A stretch of DNA of 43,310 bases from Bacteroidaceae bacterium (GTDB lineage Bacteria; Bacteroidota; Bacteroidia; Bacteroidales; Bacteroidaceae): assembly GCA_011959205.1 (NCBI GenBank), contig BLLV01000099.1, forward strand, positions 1-43,310. Reading direction: 5' to 3'. The notes below the pieces were generated by a model that saw only the letters and a program-made list of their open reading frames with translations, searched no databases and had not been told where the DNA came from. A program made the position numbers and the translations under genes. Shown here in pieces: positions 1 through 9,811 of the stretch (position 1 is the first letter of the stretch; every line of letters begins with the position of its first letter).

Positions 1-150
1 CGCAAAGATATGCTGGGTTGCGATGCGTGTCAAGGCGGAAAATAGAATGGTTACATGCTATCGGTTGAGACTTTATTTTATTCGTTATCAAACAATCCCT
101 TTTCTTTCCATAACTTTAGTTATAAATTCCTCTATTCTCTTGCATTTGAT

Positions 151-3100
151 TTAGTGATTACGTTTATGACTTACACGAAGTTTATCATCATCTTCTCTAT
201 ATGATGAGATATATCCAATAGTTTTTAGCTTCCCTAAAAGCATTTCATTCATGTGATTATTTTCTATAGTAGCCTTTTTTGATTTATCTGTAATACTTTG
301 ATAAGAATCGCCTAAAGACTCTATTAATTCTGTCACAATGTCAAAATCATCTCTATACTTTTCAACCAAGTCTATCAAAAAAGACAATCGCTCTGGCAAA
401 TTAGTAGAGGCGACCAAAATGTTCTTCTCTATGTCATAATCAAATTTTTCAATATTGTTTTTCAACACAGGAAGAGTGATATTTGCCAATTCGTTATCCC
501 ACACAATATGAGGAAGAAAATGTTGAACTACACTTAGAGCTTTTTCACCGATTACTCTTGGATTTTTCATAAGATGCTTGTATAGCCTCATATCTGTAGG
601 CAACTCCTCTATTTCTATAATACACTCATCCAAATACTTATCTACATAATAAGTAAGTACATCACTATGATTGTCTCTAATTGTTGTCGTATAATATGTG
701 CTATATGGAAGCATATCAGCACAAAATAACGACTTAAAATGAGCGTTATCTACACTGTTAATATCCGCATCCTTAAATGTAACTCCATCAAAGATTCTGA
801 TAAGTTTATCGTATACCGAAATTTCAAAATCCGATGTCAACAATACACTGTTTGCCAGTAATTCTTTCTGAGTATCTTCCAAATCAGATATATCTATTAA
901 TTCATCAATATGTTTGGTAATGAATATTCGCAAACTGGGAATCATTACATTATTCAGACTTTCATAGAATGCATATATATCAGACCACGTAGGTATAACT
1001 ATATCGACTTCAATTGCGAGCTCCCACAGTGTATTGTTAACATCTGAAAGAGAAACTTTATTCTGTTGCCCCAAAAGATATTTGCGTTTTGTCCCCTCTG
1101 CTATATCATCTGAATTAACAACTTCAAGAATAATTTCTACGCTCTCTTGTTTCGCCGCATCTGTAATAAATACATTATTTAGTGCATCATCAAAATGTTT
1201 ATCTATATAATCTGACACAGGTTTTGCTGATTCACAATCCCTCAGTATTGTAACACTTAAAGGATAATTATCCCATATTTCCATTCTTTCATTTCTATAA
1301 TGAATAAATGCACATACAACATTTTCCGGTGTCAGCACATATGCTTCGTTTTCTACAACATATTCAAACAAACAGCTAGACTTTGCATCTATATTTGTAA
1401 AAATCAGTTTTCCATTCGACACGATTTGTTTGATAGTATCAAAACCTATAAGATCTACTCTATGCGATATAAATGTGAAGTTTTTATTCAACCAATTTCG
1501 ACTTTCTTTTGTGGAATGGTCTAATTCGAGGAATCGTAACCAAGCCTCGAATAATTCATCGTTATTCTGTTTTACAAAAATCTTCCATAATCCATCAACG
1601 ATACTACCCAAATGGTTGAAAAGCGAGCTCGAATCTTCAACTGATTTGTAGAAATCAATCAAAAAGTCCCACTTTTTATTATTCTTGATAACTTGTACTA
1701 TCGAATGAAGTTTTGAGTTATTGGTTTCTTCTTCAAGATGCTGACAAATATAATCAACTATCTGGATATTCAATATACTTGTATCATTGTAACATTTGTC
1801 AGGAATGTTTTTTACACACTGTTCTATTTTATCTATATGATAATCATATGGCAAGCTATGCCGAAGTTTTAATTCAAGAATAAAATCATGGTCATGCTTA
1901 TTAATTGACTTACCAAAAAAGAAAGAGATATAATCAAAGTAATCTTCATTTATAAGTCCTTCCTTCAAGAAAGATTCAAGCATTTTAGGAACTTTGAGTT
2001 CACTAAAAATCTCATTTGTCTGCATATCAACATCCAGCAACAGTTCTTGTATTGGAGTAGCATAATGATTGTTACGAGATAATTCCAGCATCTTGATTTG
2101 TTCACGATATTTTTTTTCACCTTCTCGCAAGGCTTCTAATCGCTCATGGTAGGTAAAGTCAGAATTAACTATTTTCTCTATTTGACCGAATTGAACATTG
2201 CAACTATCTTCAGATGTATTATAATATGATCTAGGTCCATAATATCCATTATTGTGGTATTTTGTGAATTTTTGATACCGAATTGAAGATTGCGATATAA
2301 ATGAATTAAACAAAATTTCATTCTCAGCAATATCTTCAAGAGGAATAAAATTATTCTCGACAAAAAACAAAAAGGCATTAATTTCATTTTGTTTTGATAG
2401 TTTTTTACGATACCCTTCGATATAAACCAACCTTAATTCTTTTTCTTGTATGGTATGCGTAGCTTCTAATACTTGAAGTTTTTTAGTGATTACACTAATA
2501 CGTTCATCAACTTGCCTGTTTCGTTCAACCAATAATTCGTTCTTCTTATGCAAACAATCATACAAAACCCCCTTTCCCTTATGCAAATCGGCAAAATCTT
2601 TTGGATGATAGTTTTTATATACAATCATGGTAAGAAGCTTATTTTGATCCAGTTTCTCATCAAGTTTTTCTCTATATTGGGCATATTCATTGACTATGTT
2701 CTTAAGTAATCTCATATCGTCAATGAAAAAAGCTAAACTATCTATCACCTCGACATTAAGATCTGAAAAACCTTTTATCTCTAGTTCCTCTTTCAGTTTG
2801 TCTGCCGAGTTTGATGAGTTGATTATTGGAATTACGGTTGTGATATAATCAAAGAATTTAGTACGTTCTTCGTCAAAAAACATATCATCTTTAACCGCAT
2901 AAATGAACGTAACTTTACGCCCCACAGAGTTTGACTGATTTAAGAGTTGATTTACTTCTCTTAACTTAAGAAAAATATCCGTATTATTAAATCTATCTAA
3001 ATCCTCTATAATGACAACATCATAATCAGTAACCTCAAAGAAATAGACAATCTCATCCATGTGCTTATTGAAAACAGATGTATCTTCTTTGTTTTCTTTT

Positions 3101-3774
3101 AATTCAATCTCTCCATTCTTTAGATTTAACTTATTAAGTTTACTATTACTCAATGATTTGATAGCCTTTTGAGCGAATATTATTGTTGCAACGAATATAT
3201 ATGATAGAGCAAAAATATCAGACCACTTATTTAATAGCGGATTGCTTAAACGATTGCAAATCCAATCCACTTTCAAAAAGGATGGTTCAAATACAATAAT
3301 TAAGGAAACAGTATAAAGTATTACTGCAAAAGATAAAGCATATTGAGCCCAGTTTGATTTATGATAAATCCTTTTTAATCTGGAATTATAAAGCGTCTCT
3401 TGTTTTTCTTTATAAATAAGTTGTTGAAGAATACTGTATTCAATACGATTATTCATCGTATCAATATCTATTTTATTCTTTTTATCATCTAATGGCGACT
3501 TTAGTGTAGCAAGAGATATTGAAAGATATTTGTATTTACGATAGTCTTTCATCAAAGAGCGAAGAATGGAACTCTTACCAGATCCATAAGGACCAGTAAG
3601 AGCAATGTTCAATATGTCTTTCTCTTCTAGTTTTCGTGCAAGATTCAAAACACTCCTATACTGCTTCTTATCACTTTCACTATCACGATTAAGTAGAGCA
3701 GGAGTTAATGATACTTGTTTATCATCCTCCATCGAATTATTTGCACATATTTTCTTCCAAAATCTCCAGTTCAT
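151..3774 (-). CDS. YobI-family membrane P-loop NTPase
   Basis: A large (1207 aa) predicted membrane-anchored NTPase. A Walker A motif, GPYGSGKSS, lies at residues 61-69 and a Walker B motif, VVIIEDLDRF, at about 253-262. Between them are two hydrophobic segments near residues 145-163 and 188-206. This arrangement of an NTPase interrupted by two membrane helices is typical of KAP/YobI-type P-loop NTPases, and the length fits the YobI family (about 1200 aa). The remaining 900 residues are helical and contain no motif I recognise; they may be a sensor or effector region. It is the last gene of the minus-strand island, 53 bp after the DUF262 gene, and its ATG at 3774 starts a normal lysine-rich N-terminus. 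Family members are often found near restriction systems, so a defence role is an inference. No terminator is visible in the 150 bases beyond it. Confidence 0.85.
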   Translation of the reverse strand: MNWRFWKKICANNSMEDDKQVSLTPALLNRDSESDKKQYRSVLNLARKLEEKDILNIALTGPYGSGKSSILRSLMKDYRKYKYLSISLATLKSPLDDKKNKIDIDTMNNRIEYSILQQLIYKEKQETLYNSRLKRIYHKSNWAQYALSFAVILYTVSLIIVFEPSFLKVDWICNRLSNPLLNKWSDIFALSYIFVATIIFAQKAIKSLSNSKLNKLNLKNGEIELKENKEDTSVFNKHMDEIVYFFEVTDYDVVIIEDLDRFNNTDIFLKLREVNQLLNQSNSVGRKVTFIYAVKDDMFFDEERTKFFDYITTVIPIINSSNSADKLKEELEIKGFSDLNVEVIDSLAFFIDDMRLLKNIVNEYAQYREKLDEKLDQNKLLTMIVYKNYHPKDFADLHKGKGVLYDCLHKKNELLVERNRQVDERISVITKKLQVLEATHTIQEKELRLVYIEGYRKKLSKQNEINAFLFFVENNFIPLEDIAENEILFNSFISQSSIRYQKFTKYHNNGYYGPRSYYNTSEDSCNVQFGQIEKIVNSDFTYHERLEALREGEKKYREQIKMLELSRNNHYATPIQELLLDVDMQTNEIFSELKVPKMLESFLKEGLINEDYFDYISFFFGKSINKHDHDFILELKLRHSLPYDYHIDKIEQCVKNIPDKCYNDTSILNIQIVDYICQHLEEETNNSKLHSIVQVIKNNKKWDFLIDFYKSVEDSSSLFNHLGSIVDGLWKIFVKQNNDELFEAWLRFLELDHSTKESRNWLNKNFTFISHRVDLIGFDTIKQIVSNGKLIFTNIDAKSSCLFEYVVENEAYVLTPENVVCAFIHYRNERMEIWDNYPLSVTILRDCESAKPVSDYIDKHFDDALNNVFITDAAKQESVEIILEVVNSDDIAEGTKRKYLLGQQNKVSLSDVNNTLWELAIEVDIVIPTWSDIYAFYESLNNVMIPSLRIFITKHIDELIDISDLEDTQKELLANSVLLTSDFEISVYDKLIRIFDGVTFKDADINSVDNAHFKSLFCADMLPYSTYYTTTIRDNHSDVLTYYVDKYLDECIIEIEELPTDMRLYKHLMKNPRVIGEKALSVVQHFLPHIVWDNELANITLPVLKNNIEKFDYDIEKNILVASTNLPERLSFLIDLVEKYRDDFDIVTELIESLGDSYQSITDKSKKATIENNHMNEMLLGKLKTIGYISSYREDDDKLRVSHKRNH

Positions 3775-3827
3775 TTATTTTCAGCTATTTATTAATCATA
3801 TTTTTCTAGTTTGTTACAGATTGCTAT

Positions 3828-5648
3828 CTATATTAAAGCAACACCAAATTCACGGATTGTTTCTTCGCTATCTCTTCCTGAGACAGATTTGCCTGTCGCT
3901 TGCTCTATTCTATCAAGCAATTGTTTTGCTCGATCTATGAAATAAGCATTGAAATCATCTAATGCAAGATGAGCATAACTTACCTTATGTGACTCTATGG
4001 CTTCCTGTATCTCAACTTGTTTTAATCCCTTATTTGCCATAGTTCCAATATAGGTACTTGGTGCATGTCCTCCTATTGAACGATTGGAAGATGCATAAAT
4101 TGGAGTCTTATTAATGACAGAATTCCATTTTATACGTGGAAGGTTATTTTTCTCGCAATAAGTTTGAGGGAATATATGATGAATATCAGCATCTTCATCA
4201 ATGTAAGATGCTATATCCATACGATGACCTGTCATAAAATCAAGTGGTGAATCTTGTAAGATAAGTGCCATAACACCTTTGTACGCTGCACTATTCCTAG
4301 TCTGCATGGTCAATAAACGAGTTGGTTGTATATTGGAACGATATACAGTCTCTGGCATTTCACCACCTTCCATCCAACGGAATACGCCCATTATATCAGT
4401 TGCAAATCTAGCTTCATTGGCACCACCATATAGTTCACCCATTACGCCACACCAATACCAACGAGACAATAATTCCTGTTTGCTTCCAAGATGCAACATT
4501 TTTTTATTTTCGTTGTCGTATGCAAAGATTGCAGCAAGTGGAATAAGTTGTGACGAATATGGAAGATCTCTGGAACGGAAAATCCCCTGATGTACTAAGA
4601 AATCAGCTGCATCACAGAAACCTTTAATCAAAGCGTCATGATACTTCAAATAATCTTTCAATTCAAGCCTAAGAATGTCTTTTTTCTTACATGTTACAGC
4701 CACACGCTCATCATCACCTGAAACCACTCTTTTATAATATGATACCAACAGAGTCATTGCTGCCAAAAAATTAGCACCAGTGATTTCTTTCAATAGCTCG
4801 CCATTTACTTTTTGAGCAAAAATATGACGAATGGTCTCCCAATCTTTTCTCAATTCATGTCCTTCAGCAGCAAATGTAGCTGTGACGAGTTCGAAAACCG
4901 TAAGAGGTACACCACCAGTGTTTACATTCTCAAAAATCTGGCAGACAGCTTCTTTCGGGGTTTCTTTATCAAGCTGAATTATAGGTATGTTATACTCTAA
5001 AATTGGGCGAAGAATCTGCTGTGAGAAATCACGGAATAAATTTCTATACTCTCTATCACCTTTGTAATAGTCTTCCATATCATAATGCCAATCTTCCGTA
5101 TCATTATGAGAAAACGTAATATTCAAGGGAAACATCAGGTTCTCAAATTCTTTCTCTCTTGTGGATAAGTCCAGCGTTACATCACGACCAATATTTGTTG
5201 TAAGCTGTTTCTTCTCTGATACAGATATGATTGCTTCCAATCTGTCCGCAGTAGAGTCTAGACATTTACGAATATCTAGATAATAATAGCGTTTGATAAT
5301 TGTATCTCGATTGGTCTCTAATCGAGTATTAGTTGCTTTCTTACTTTTCAAGACCTGATATAAGGTTGTGAGTCGCTGTTGTCCATCGAGCACAAGCCAC
5401 TCAGGTGTAACTTCTGATATAGAATCCACACCTTCAAATGTGCGATACTTAAAACGGATATGCTCACCACCATTAGCCAAAAACATCGCTGCCCCCATTG
5501 GGAAGCCAGATGTGATACTTTCTATTAGTTTACATATCTTCGTGTCATCCCAAACCCAACTACGTTGAAAGTCGGGTAATTGAGCCTTACCTTCTTCAAC
5601 CATTTTTAGAAGGTCATCAAGTTTCTTATCGTGTGATTCAACAGCCAT
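3828..5648 (-). CDS. DUF262 / HNH nuclease, GmrSD-like
   Basis: A 606-aa protein with the DUF262 (GmrS/ParB-like) domain at its N-terminus: a QLPDFQRSWVW segment at residues 23-33 and the signature DGQQR at 88-92. Near residues 486-530 is an HNH/DUF1524-like region, with ADIHHIFPQ followed by a conserved asparagine-rich segment (NKTPIYASSNRSIGGHAP). Fused DUF262-HNH proteins are nucleotide-driven nucleases; characterised GmrSD members cut DNA with modified, for example glucosylated, cytosines. It lies 23 bp downstream of hsdR on the same strand, so it is probably cotranscribed with the type I system. That would pair a modification-dependent nuclease with a modification-blocked one. Both domains look complete. 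The substrate is unknown. Confidence 0.85.
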   Translation of the reverse strand: MAVESHDKKLDDLLKMVEEGKAQLPDFQRSWVWDDTKICKLIESITSGFPMGAAMFLANGGEHIRFKYRTFEGVDSISEVTPEWLVLDGQQRLTTLYQVLKSKKATNTRLETNRDTIIKRYYYLDIRKCLDSTADRLEAIISVSEKKQLTTNIGRDVTLDLSTREKEFENLMFPLNITFSHNDTEDWHYDMEDYYKGDREYRNLFRDFSQQILRPILEYNIPIIQLDKETPKEAVCQIFENVNTGGVPLTVFELVTATFAAEGHELRKDWETIRHIFAQKVNGELLKEITGANFLAAMTLLVSYYKRVVSGDDERVAVTCKKKDILRLELKDYLKYHDALIKGFCDAADFLVHQGIFRSRDLPYSSQLIPLAAIFAYDNENKKMLHLGSKQELLSRWYWCGVMGELYGGANEARFATDIMGVFRWMEGGEMPETVYRSNIQPTRLLTMQTRNSAAYKGVMALILQDSPLDFMTGHRMDIASYIDEDADIHHIFPQTYCEKNNLPRIKWNSVINKTPIYASSNRSIGGHAPSTYIGTMANKGLKQVEIQEAIESHKVSYAHLALDDFNAYFIDRAKQLLDRIEQATGKSVSGRDSEETIREFGVALI

Positions 5649-5671
5649 AACAAATTTATTTTATCAACCAA

Positions 5672-8602
5672 TTAATAATACATCTCAATATACTGATAAG
5701 CCTTATCAAAAACTTCTTGATCTTTAATCTGGTAGTTAACCCACAGAATAGAACGTAGTTTCTTTTTTATCTCTCGCTGAGCTGTAATGCTTTTAAAAGC
5801 ATCTTTAAACTTACGTACAATAGCTACCACATTTTCATCTATATCAGCAACTACACGTTCTACAATGATAGGAGTATCCTCAGTTCTAATTGATTCAAAC
5901 AACTCCGTAAGAGCAGCTTTAGCTTGTTCCCTCTTGTCAAGAGGTTGATTTGAGTTTTTTTCTTCCTCAAGCACTTCTTTAGCAAGGGTGAGCAATCCTC
6001 GGAGGAAATCAATACTAGTTATAAGATTTTCCTCCATATGACGGCGCAGTTCATCCAACTTCTCAGCAAATGCCTTGTAATTAGGGTCTCCATGATGCTC
6101 TCCTAACCTCAAACGAAGCATTTTTTCCACTTCCAATATCTTTTTAGGATTGTCTTTGGCTTGCTCCAACACCATATCAATTACATCTCCATCTACCACA
6201 AGATCCTCAAGTGGAGTCCCAATATCAATTGTATCAATGTTACGATGAATGATTTCAATGGTTTTAGCACCCAATAAAGTCCATATGAGTGAACCGCCGG
6301 TACTAACAGGACGTACACTTTGATATACCTGAGCCAGCCAAGTATAATCCGCCTGAAAAACAGCCAGCATTGCATCCGGGCTTACTGTTTCCCAAGCTTT
6401 AGCCAATCGTGAAAAATGTTTTGCAAAATTCGTTTTTGTAGACTCATCAAGTAAACATTGCTGAGCAGCCTGCAAACCTTCCCAACCACCGATTGTCCGG
6501 TCTACACCAGGGAAAAAGTCAATACACTCTTGCAAACATTGAGGTATCAACACTTTTATCTCATCAATATTCTTTACAACCGTTTTTACCGTCTCTTCAT
6601 CAAAAGCAAGACTTTTGGCTACATTATCAAATACACCAACGAAATCTACAATCAGACCACATTTCTTATCAACATTGTACTTTCTATTCGTGCGGCAAAT
6701 AGCTTGTAACAACGTATGATCCTTCATCGGTTTATCAAGATACATACATTGCAAAATCGGAGCATCAAAACCTGTTAACAGCTTTGAAGTGACAATCACC
6801 ATTTTAATCGGTGACAATGGATCACGGAATTGGTCAAGAAGTTTTCTTTCTTGTTCTCTATCACGACGGTATGCTTTATACTCATCAGCTTTATCACCAG
6901 CCGTATGCATAACGATAGTGGTTGCATCTTCCGTACCCAAAAGAGCATCAATCGCTTTCTTATATTTTACACAGCAGTCTCGATTATATACCACAACTTG
7001 GGCTTTCATGCCACTGGGCTCTACATACTCTTTGAAGTGATTTACAATATAACGTGCGACATCGTTAATTCGCTTCTCTGCTGTAAAAAATGCTTCAACA
7101 GAAGTTCGTTTTACTAATTCGTTCTTTTCGTCCTCGGATATTTGATCGGTCAGTTCATCAAATTCTTCTTGTAATTGAGTTTCGTTAAGATGCATCTCTA
7201 CCGGCACTGTTTGGAAATTCAATTCAAGCGTAGCTCCATCTTCAACAGAATTTTGGAAAGTGTATTTTGAAATATATCCACCTTTCTCTAAATCCTCATC
7301 AGCACCAAACGATTGAAAAGTATTCTTATCTCGTTTGTTGATAGGCGTTCCGGTAAGACCAAAGAAAAATGCATTAGGTAGTGCATTGCGCATTTTTTGT
7401 CCTAAATCCTTTTCCTGAGTTCGGTGTGCTTCATCTACCAATAAAATGATATTATCTCTTTCATTCAGTACACTATCAACATCTCCGAACTTGAAAATTG
7501 TCGTTATCAGAATCTTGCGCTGATCCTGCTTGAAAAATGCAACTAACTCATCTTTTGTCTTTGCAGATTCTATATTAGGAATATCAGCACGAGTAAAATC
7601 GCCCGTTATCTGATCTTCCAAATCAATACGGTCATCAACGATAACAACTGTGGGAGCATGTAATTCGTTCTGCAAACGTAATTTTTGGGCAGCAAATACC
7701 ATCAACCATGATTTTCCCGAACCTTGGAAATGCCAAATAAGACCTTTCTTCGGACCTTGTTTCTCTCGATATGTATTTAAGACACGCTGAACAATAGCTT
7801 CACCTCCTAGATATTGTTGATAACGGCAAACTATTTTTATTTTTTTGCCTGATGATGTTCCTGTAAAAACACTATAGTAACGATATATGTCAAGTAGTCG
7901 GTTTGGTTGAACTAACCCCATTACATTACTTTTAACCGACTCTATTGTGCCATGCTGACGACCTTCATCTTTAAACCAAGGCCCCCATTTGTCAACAGGA
8001 GCACAGATACCGGCATATTGAAGTTCTTTGCCTTCAGTAGCAAAGGTCAATATATTCGGAACAAACATTTCTGGAATGCTTTTTTCATAATGCAGCATAT
8101 CGATGGCTCCGTCAGCCCATGTTATCTGAGGGCGAACAGGAGATTTTGCTTCACCAACACAAATCGGAATTCCATTTATCAGATAAACCAAATCCAAACG
8201 TTTACCTCCATCAACAGAGCTACGTGGAAATTCCCATTGATTGGTTACGACACAATAATCTTCGACCGCATCTTCGCTAAAGAATCTGATAGGTATATAT
8301 TCACCATCCTTTCCAAAAGGCTCTGTGTTTTCATTAAATAGCAATGTACGAAAACGATCATTGGCAGTCACCAATTCATCATAATTACCTCCACAAGTAA
8401 TAGCAGCACGGAGTTTATAAATAACTTGCTCCGCTTGTTGATGTGTTATCGGATTCAACCTAATAAGAGCTTCCAATAGCCATGATTCAACAAGGACAGA
8501 ATCAGAACTACGAGGTATATCCTGTGACTTTACATACTGCCAACTACTTTGGGTTGCAGCTTCTATGAGCATTTGCTCCACTGTATTGTCTTCGTTAAAC
8601 AT
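5672..8602 (-). CDS. hsdR: Type I restriction enzyme R subunit HsdR
   Basis: The motor and nuclease subunit of the type I system. The N-terminal PD-(D/E)xK nuclease region contains GIPICVGEAKSP near residue 150. A superfamily 2 translocase follows, with Walker A GSGKS near residue 296, the box LLVDEAHRTQ and the motif GLTGTP; helicase domain 2 includes KLLTGFDAPILQ and QAICRTNR. The C-terminal helical part binds the methyltransferase core. An upstream TTG at 8626 would add eight residues; I chose the ATG at 8602 (MFNEDNT, 976 aa), which leaves a 32-bp gap after hsdS. No motif is missing, so it should be active. It follows the recombinase-shuffled hsdS and so relies on whichever HsdS is expressed. 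Confidence 0.93.
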   Translation of the reverse strand: MFNEDNTVEQMLIEAATQSSWQYVKSQDIPRSSDSVLVESWLLEALIRLNPITHQQAEQVIYKLRAAITCGGNYDELVTANDRFRTLLFNENTEPFGKDGEYIPIRFFSEDAVEDYCVVTNQWEFPRSSVDGGKRLDLVYLINGIPICVGEAKSPVRPQITWADGAIDMLHYEKSIPEMFVPNILTFATEGKELQYAGICAPVDKWGPWFKDEGRQHGTIESVKSNVMGLVQPNRLLDIYRYYSVFTGTSSGKKIKIVCRYQQYLGGEAIVQRVLNTYREKQGPKKGLIWHFQGSGKSWLMVFAAQKLRLQNELHAPTVVIVDDRIDLEDQITGDFTRADIPNIESAKTKDELVAFFKQDQRKILITTIFKFGDVDSVLNERDNIILLVDEAHRTQEKDLGQKMRNALPNAFFFGLTGTPINKRDKNTFQSFGADEDLEKGGYISKYTFQNSVEDGATLELNFQTVPVEMHLNETQLQEEFDELTDQISEDEKNELVKRTSVEAFFTAEKRINDVARYIVNHFKEYVEPSGMKAQVVVYNRDCCVKYKKAIDALLGTEDATTIVMHTAGDKADEYKAYRRDREQERKLLDQFRDPLSPIKMVIVTSKLLTGFDAPILQCMYLDKPMKDHTLLQAICRTNRKYNVDKKCGLIVDFVGVFDNVAKSLAFDEETVKTVVKNIDEIKVLIPQCLQECIDFFPGVDRTIGGWEGLQAAQQCLLDESTKTNFAKHFSRLAKAWETVSPDAMLAVFQADYTWLAQVYQSVRPVSTGGSLIWTLLGAKTIEIIHRNIDTIDIGTPLEDLVVDGDVIDMVLEQAKDNPKKILEVEKMLRLRLGEHHGDPNYKAFAEKLDELRRHMEENLITSIDFLRGLLTLAKEVLEEEKNSNQPLDKREQAKAALTELFESIRTEDTPIIVERVVADIDENVVAIVRKFKDAFKSITAQREIKKKLRSILWVNYQIKDQEVFDKAYQYIEMYY

Positions 8603-8634
8603 ATCTATGGTTTTTATTGTTATCAATTTAATAA

Positions 8635-9810
8635 TTAAGCGATTTTCCCTAATTCGTCACTCTGTATGTCATTCAAATATACTAAAGCTTTTTGAATGAC
8701 AGATTTTGATTTGTCGGCTTGTCTATATATTGCTTCAAAACGCCTTTGTTCCTCTATCGCAGGCCATCCAACCATAAAATGGTCCAGATATGAAGCACTA
8801 ACTCTTTTCTGCCCGCCTGTTCCAGACATATTTTTTGCAGCACGCTCACGAAATATAGGCATTCGTGTTAATGCTAACAGCCAATAGGGACTAGATATTC
8901 CGTTAATTGGCCGCAATACATGAAATTCTGTAGAACCCATTCCTATACCATTTGTAAGTCCATGTACAATAGCTCCTTTGCCATTCTCCATACAAGGTGT
9001 AATTTTGGCAAACAAGACATCATTATTCTCAAAATATGTAAAGCCTTTTTTTACTTTTCCATATTCTTCGTCAGTCATATCTACCAAATATCCATCCTCA
9101 CTTACCGCCGGCATAGGAATAAAAGAGACTTTATCGGTGTCGCAAAGAGCAATGTTAGGACGTCTTGGATTTAGAATACAACATTCTCCTAATCTTTTCA
9201 ACTCATTCTTCTGATTTAAAGAAAGAGGATTCCCAAACATCTCGATAAATTGCGATTTGAAGTCGCCAAATTTTGATTTGTCGGCTTGTTTGAGGACCTC
9301 AACAAACAAGATTTGTTCATCCATACTAGGAACAGGAACTTTCATTTTCTTGATATCTGAGAATACGATATCAACTTGATTTGTAGAACCAGTTACATAT
9401 TGCCTGTATATTTCTGCTTGCGTATCATTTAAAGAAAGGTACGTATTAAGCACTTCTGGAAGAATCACTGCTCTATCTGTTGACAAGGCAATCACATGTC
9501 CGTCATTTATGTAGGTATTATTGTCTGAAGGACAAATAAATACACAACATCGTCCAAGAGTACCATTTCCAGTTGCATTCAAGAGAACATCTCCTGATTC
9601 AAGTATTCTCTTCCTAACTGGGATTTCCTCGTTGTGGTATTTTATATTACCCAAACGTTGACCATCCCAATGGATACATGCTTGATTAATCACTAAGACA
9701 GAAGAAGATTCAACATATTTTGGCGTTATCCCCTTACTCATGATTGGACAAACCGATTCAAGGGTTTGCTTATTATGAGTATTATAATACATCTCGATAA
9801 ATTGCGACAT
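8635..9810 (-). CDS. hsdS: Type I specificity subunit HsdS (promoter-distal copy)
   Basis: A 391-aa DNA-recognition subunit with two target-recognition domains (about residues 10-170 and 200-360), each followed by a helical spacer containing QADKSK. The usable ATG is at 9810, giving MSQFIEMYYN; a TTG nine bases upstream overlaps the recombinase and is less likely. The protein therefore begins inside the repeat that encodes SQFIEM, the same words that open its second domain (SQFIEMFGNP). Both recognition domains thus sit in cassettes with the same borders. The gene starts 1 bp after the recombinase stop codon and precedes hsdR. This is the arrangement expected of a recombination partner whose recognition halves can be exchanged. 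Confidence 0.9.
   Translation of the reverse strand: MSQFIEMYYNTHNKQTLESVCPIMSKGITPKYVESSSVLVINQACIHWDGQRLGNIKYHNEEIPVRKRILESGDVLLNATGNGTLGRCCVFICPSDNNTYINDGHVIALSTDRAVILPEVLNTYLSLNDTQAEIYRQYVTGSTNQVDIVFSDIKKMKVPVPSMDEQILFVEVLKQADKSKFGDFKSQFIEMFGNPLSLNQKNELKRLGECCILNPRRPNIALCDTDKVSFIPMPAVSEDGYLVDMTDEEYGKVKKGFTYFENNDVLFAKITPCMENGKGAIVHGLTNGIGMGSTEFHVLRPINGISSPYWLLALTRMPIFRERAAKNMSGTGGQKRVSASYLDHFMVGWPAIEEQRRFEAIYRQADKSKSVIQKALVYLNDIQSDELGKIA
8703..8722. repeat. hsdS spacer-helix repeat, copy 1
   Basis: ATTTTGATTTGTCGGCTTGT, which encodes the QADKSK spacer helix at the end of the second recognition domain of the distal hsdS. It is identical to 9270-9289 and differs by two bases from 10915-10934. 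All copies have the same orientation. Confidence 0.85.
9237..9255. repeat. hsdS shuffling repeat, copy 1
   Basis: ACATCTCGATAAATTGCGA, encoding SQFIEMF between the two recognition domains of the distal hsdS. Identity with the copy at 11416 extends to 26 bases (CCAA before and TTT after). It has the same orientation as the other two copies. It is a candidate crossover site for the neighbouring tyrosine recombinase, or for RecA-dependent exchange. Confidence 0.85.
9270..9289. repeat. hsdS spacer-helix repeat, copy 2
   Basis: A second, identical copy of ATTTTGATTTGTCGGCTTGT, encoding the central QADKSK spacer of the distal hsdS. Together with the SQFIEM repeat just upstream it borders the recognition-domain cassette. 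Confidence 0.85.
9789..9807. repeat. hsdS shuffling repeat, copy 2
   Basis: ACATCTCGATAAATTGCGA at the very start of the distal hsdS coding sequence, directly after the recombinase gene. It is identical to the copies at 9237 and 11416. Its position at the border between recombinase and gene fits a site where recognition-domain cassettes are joined. Confidence 0.85.
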
Positions 9811-9811
9811 A

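Noticed and set aside
1..150. Possible gene or terminator beyond the YobI-type gene.
   Set aside because: No frame, hairpin or repeat of note is visible.
6458..7117. Several plus-strand ORFs of 69-95 codons opposite hsdR.
   Set aside because: They are shadows of the well-supported hsdR reading frame.
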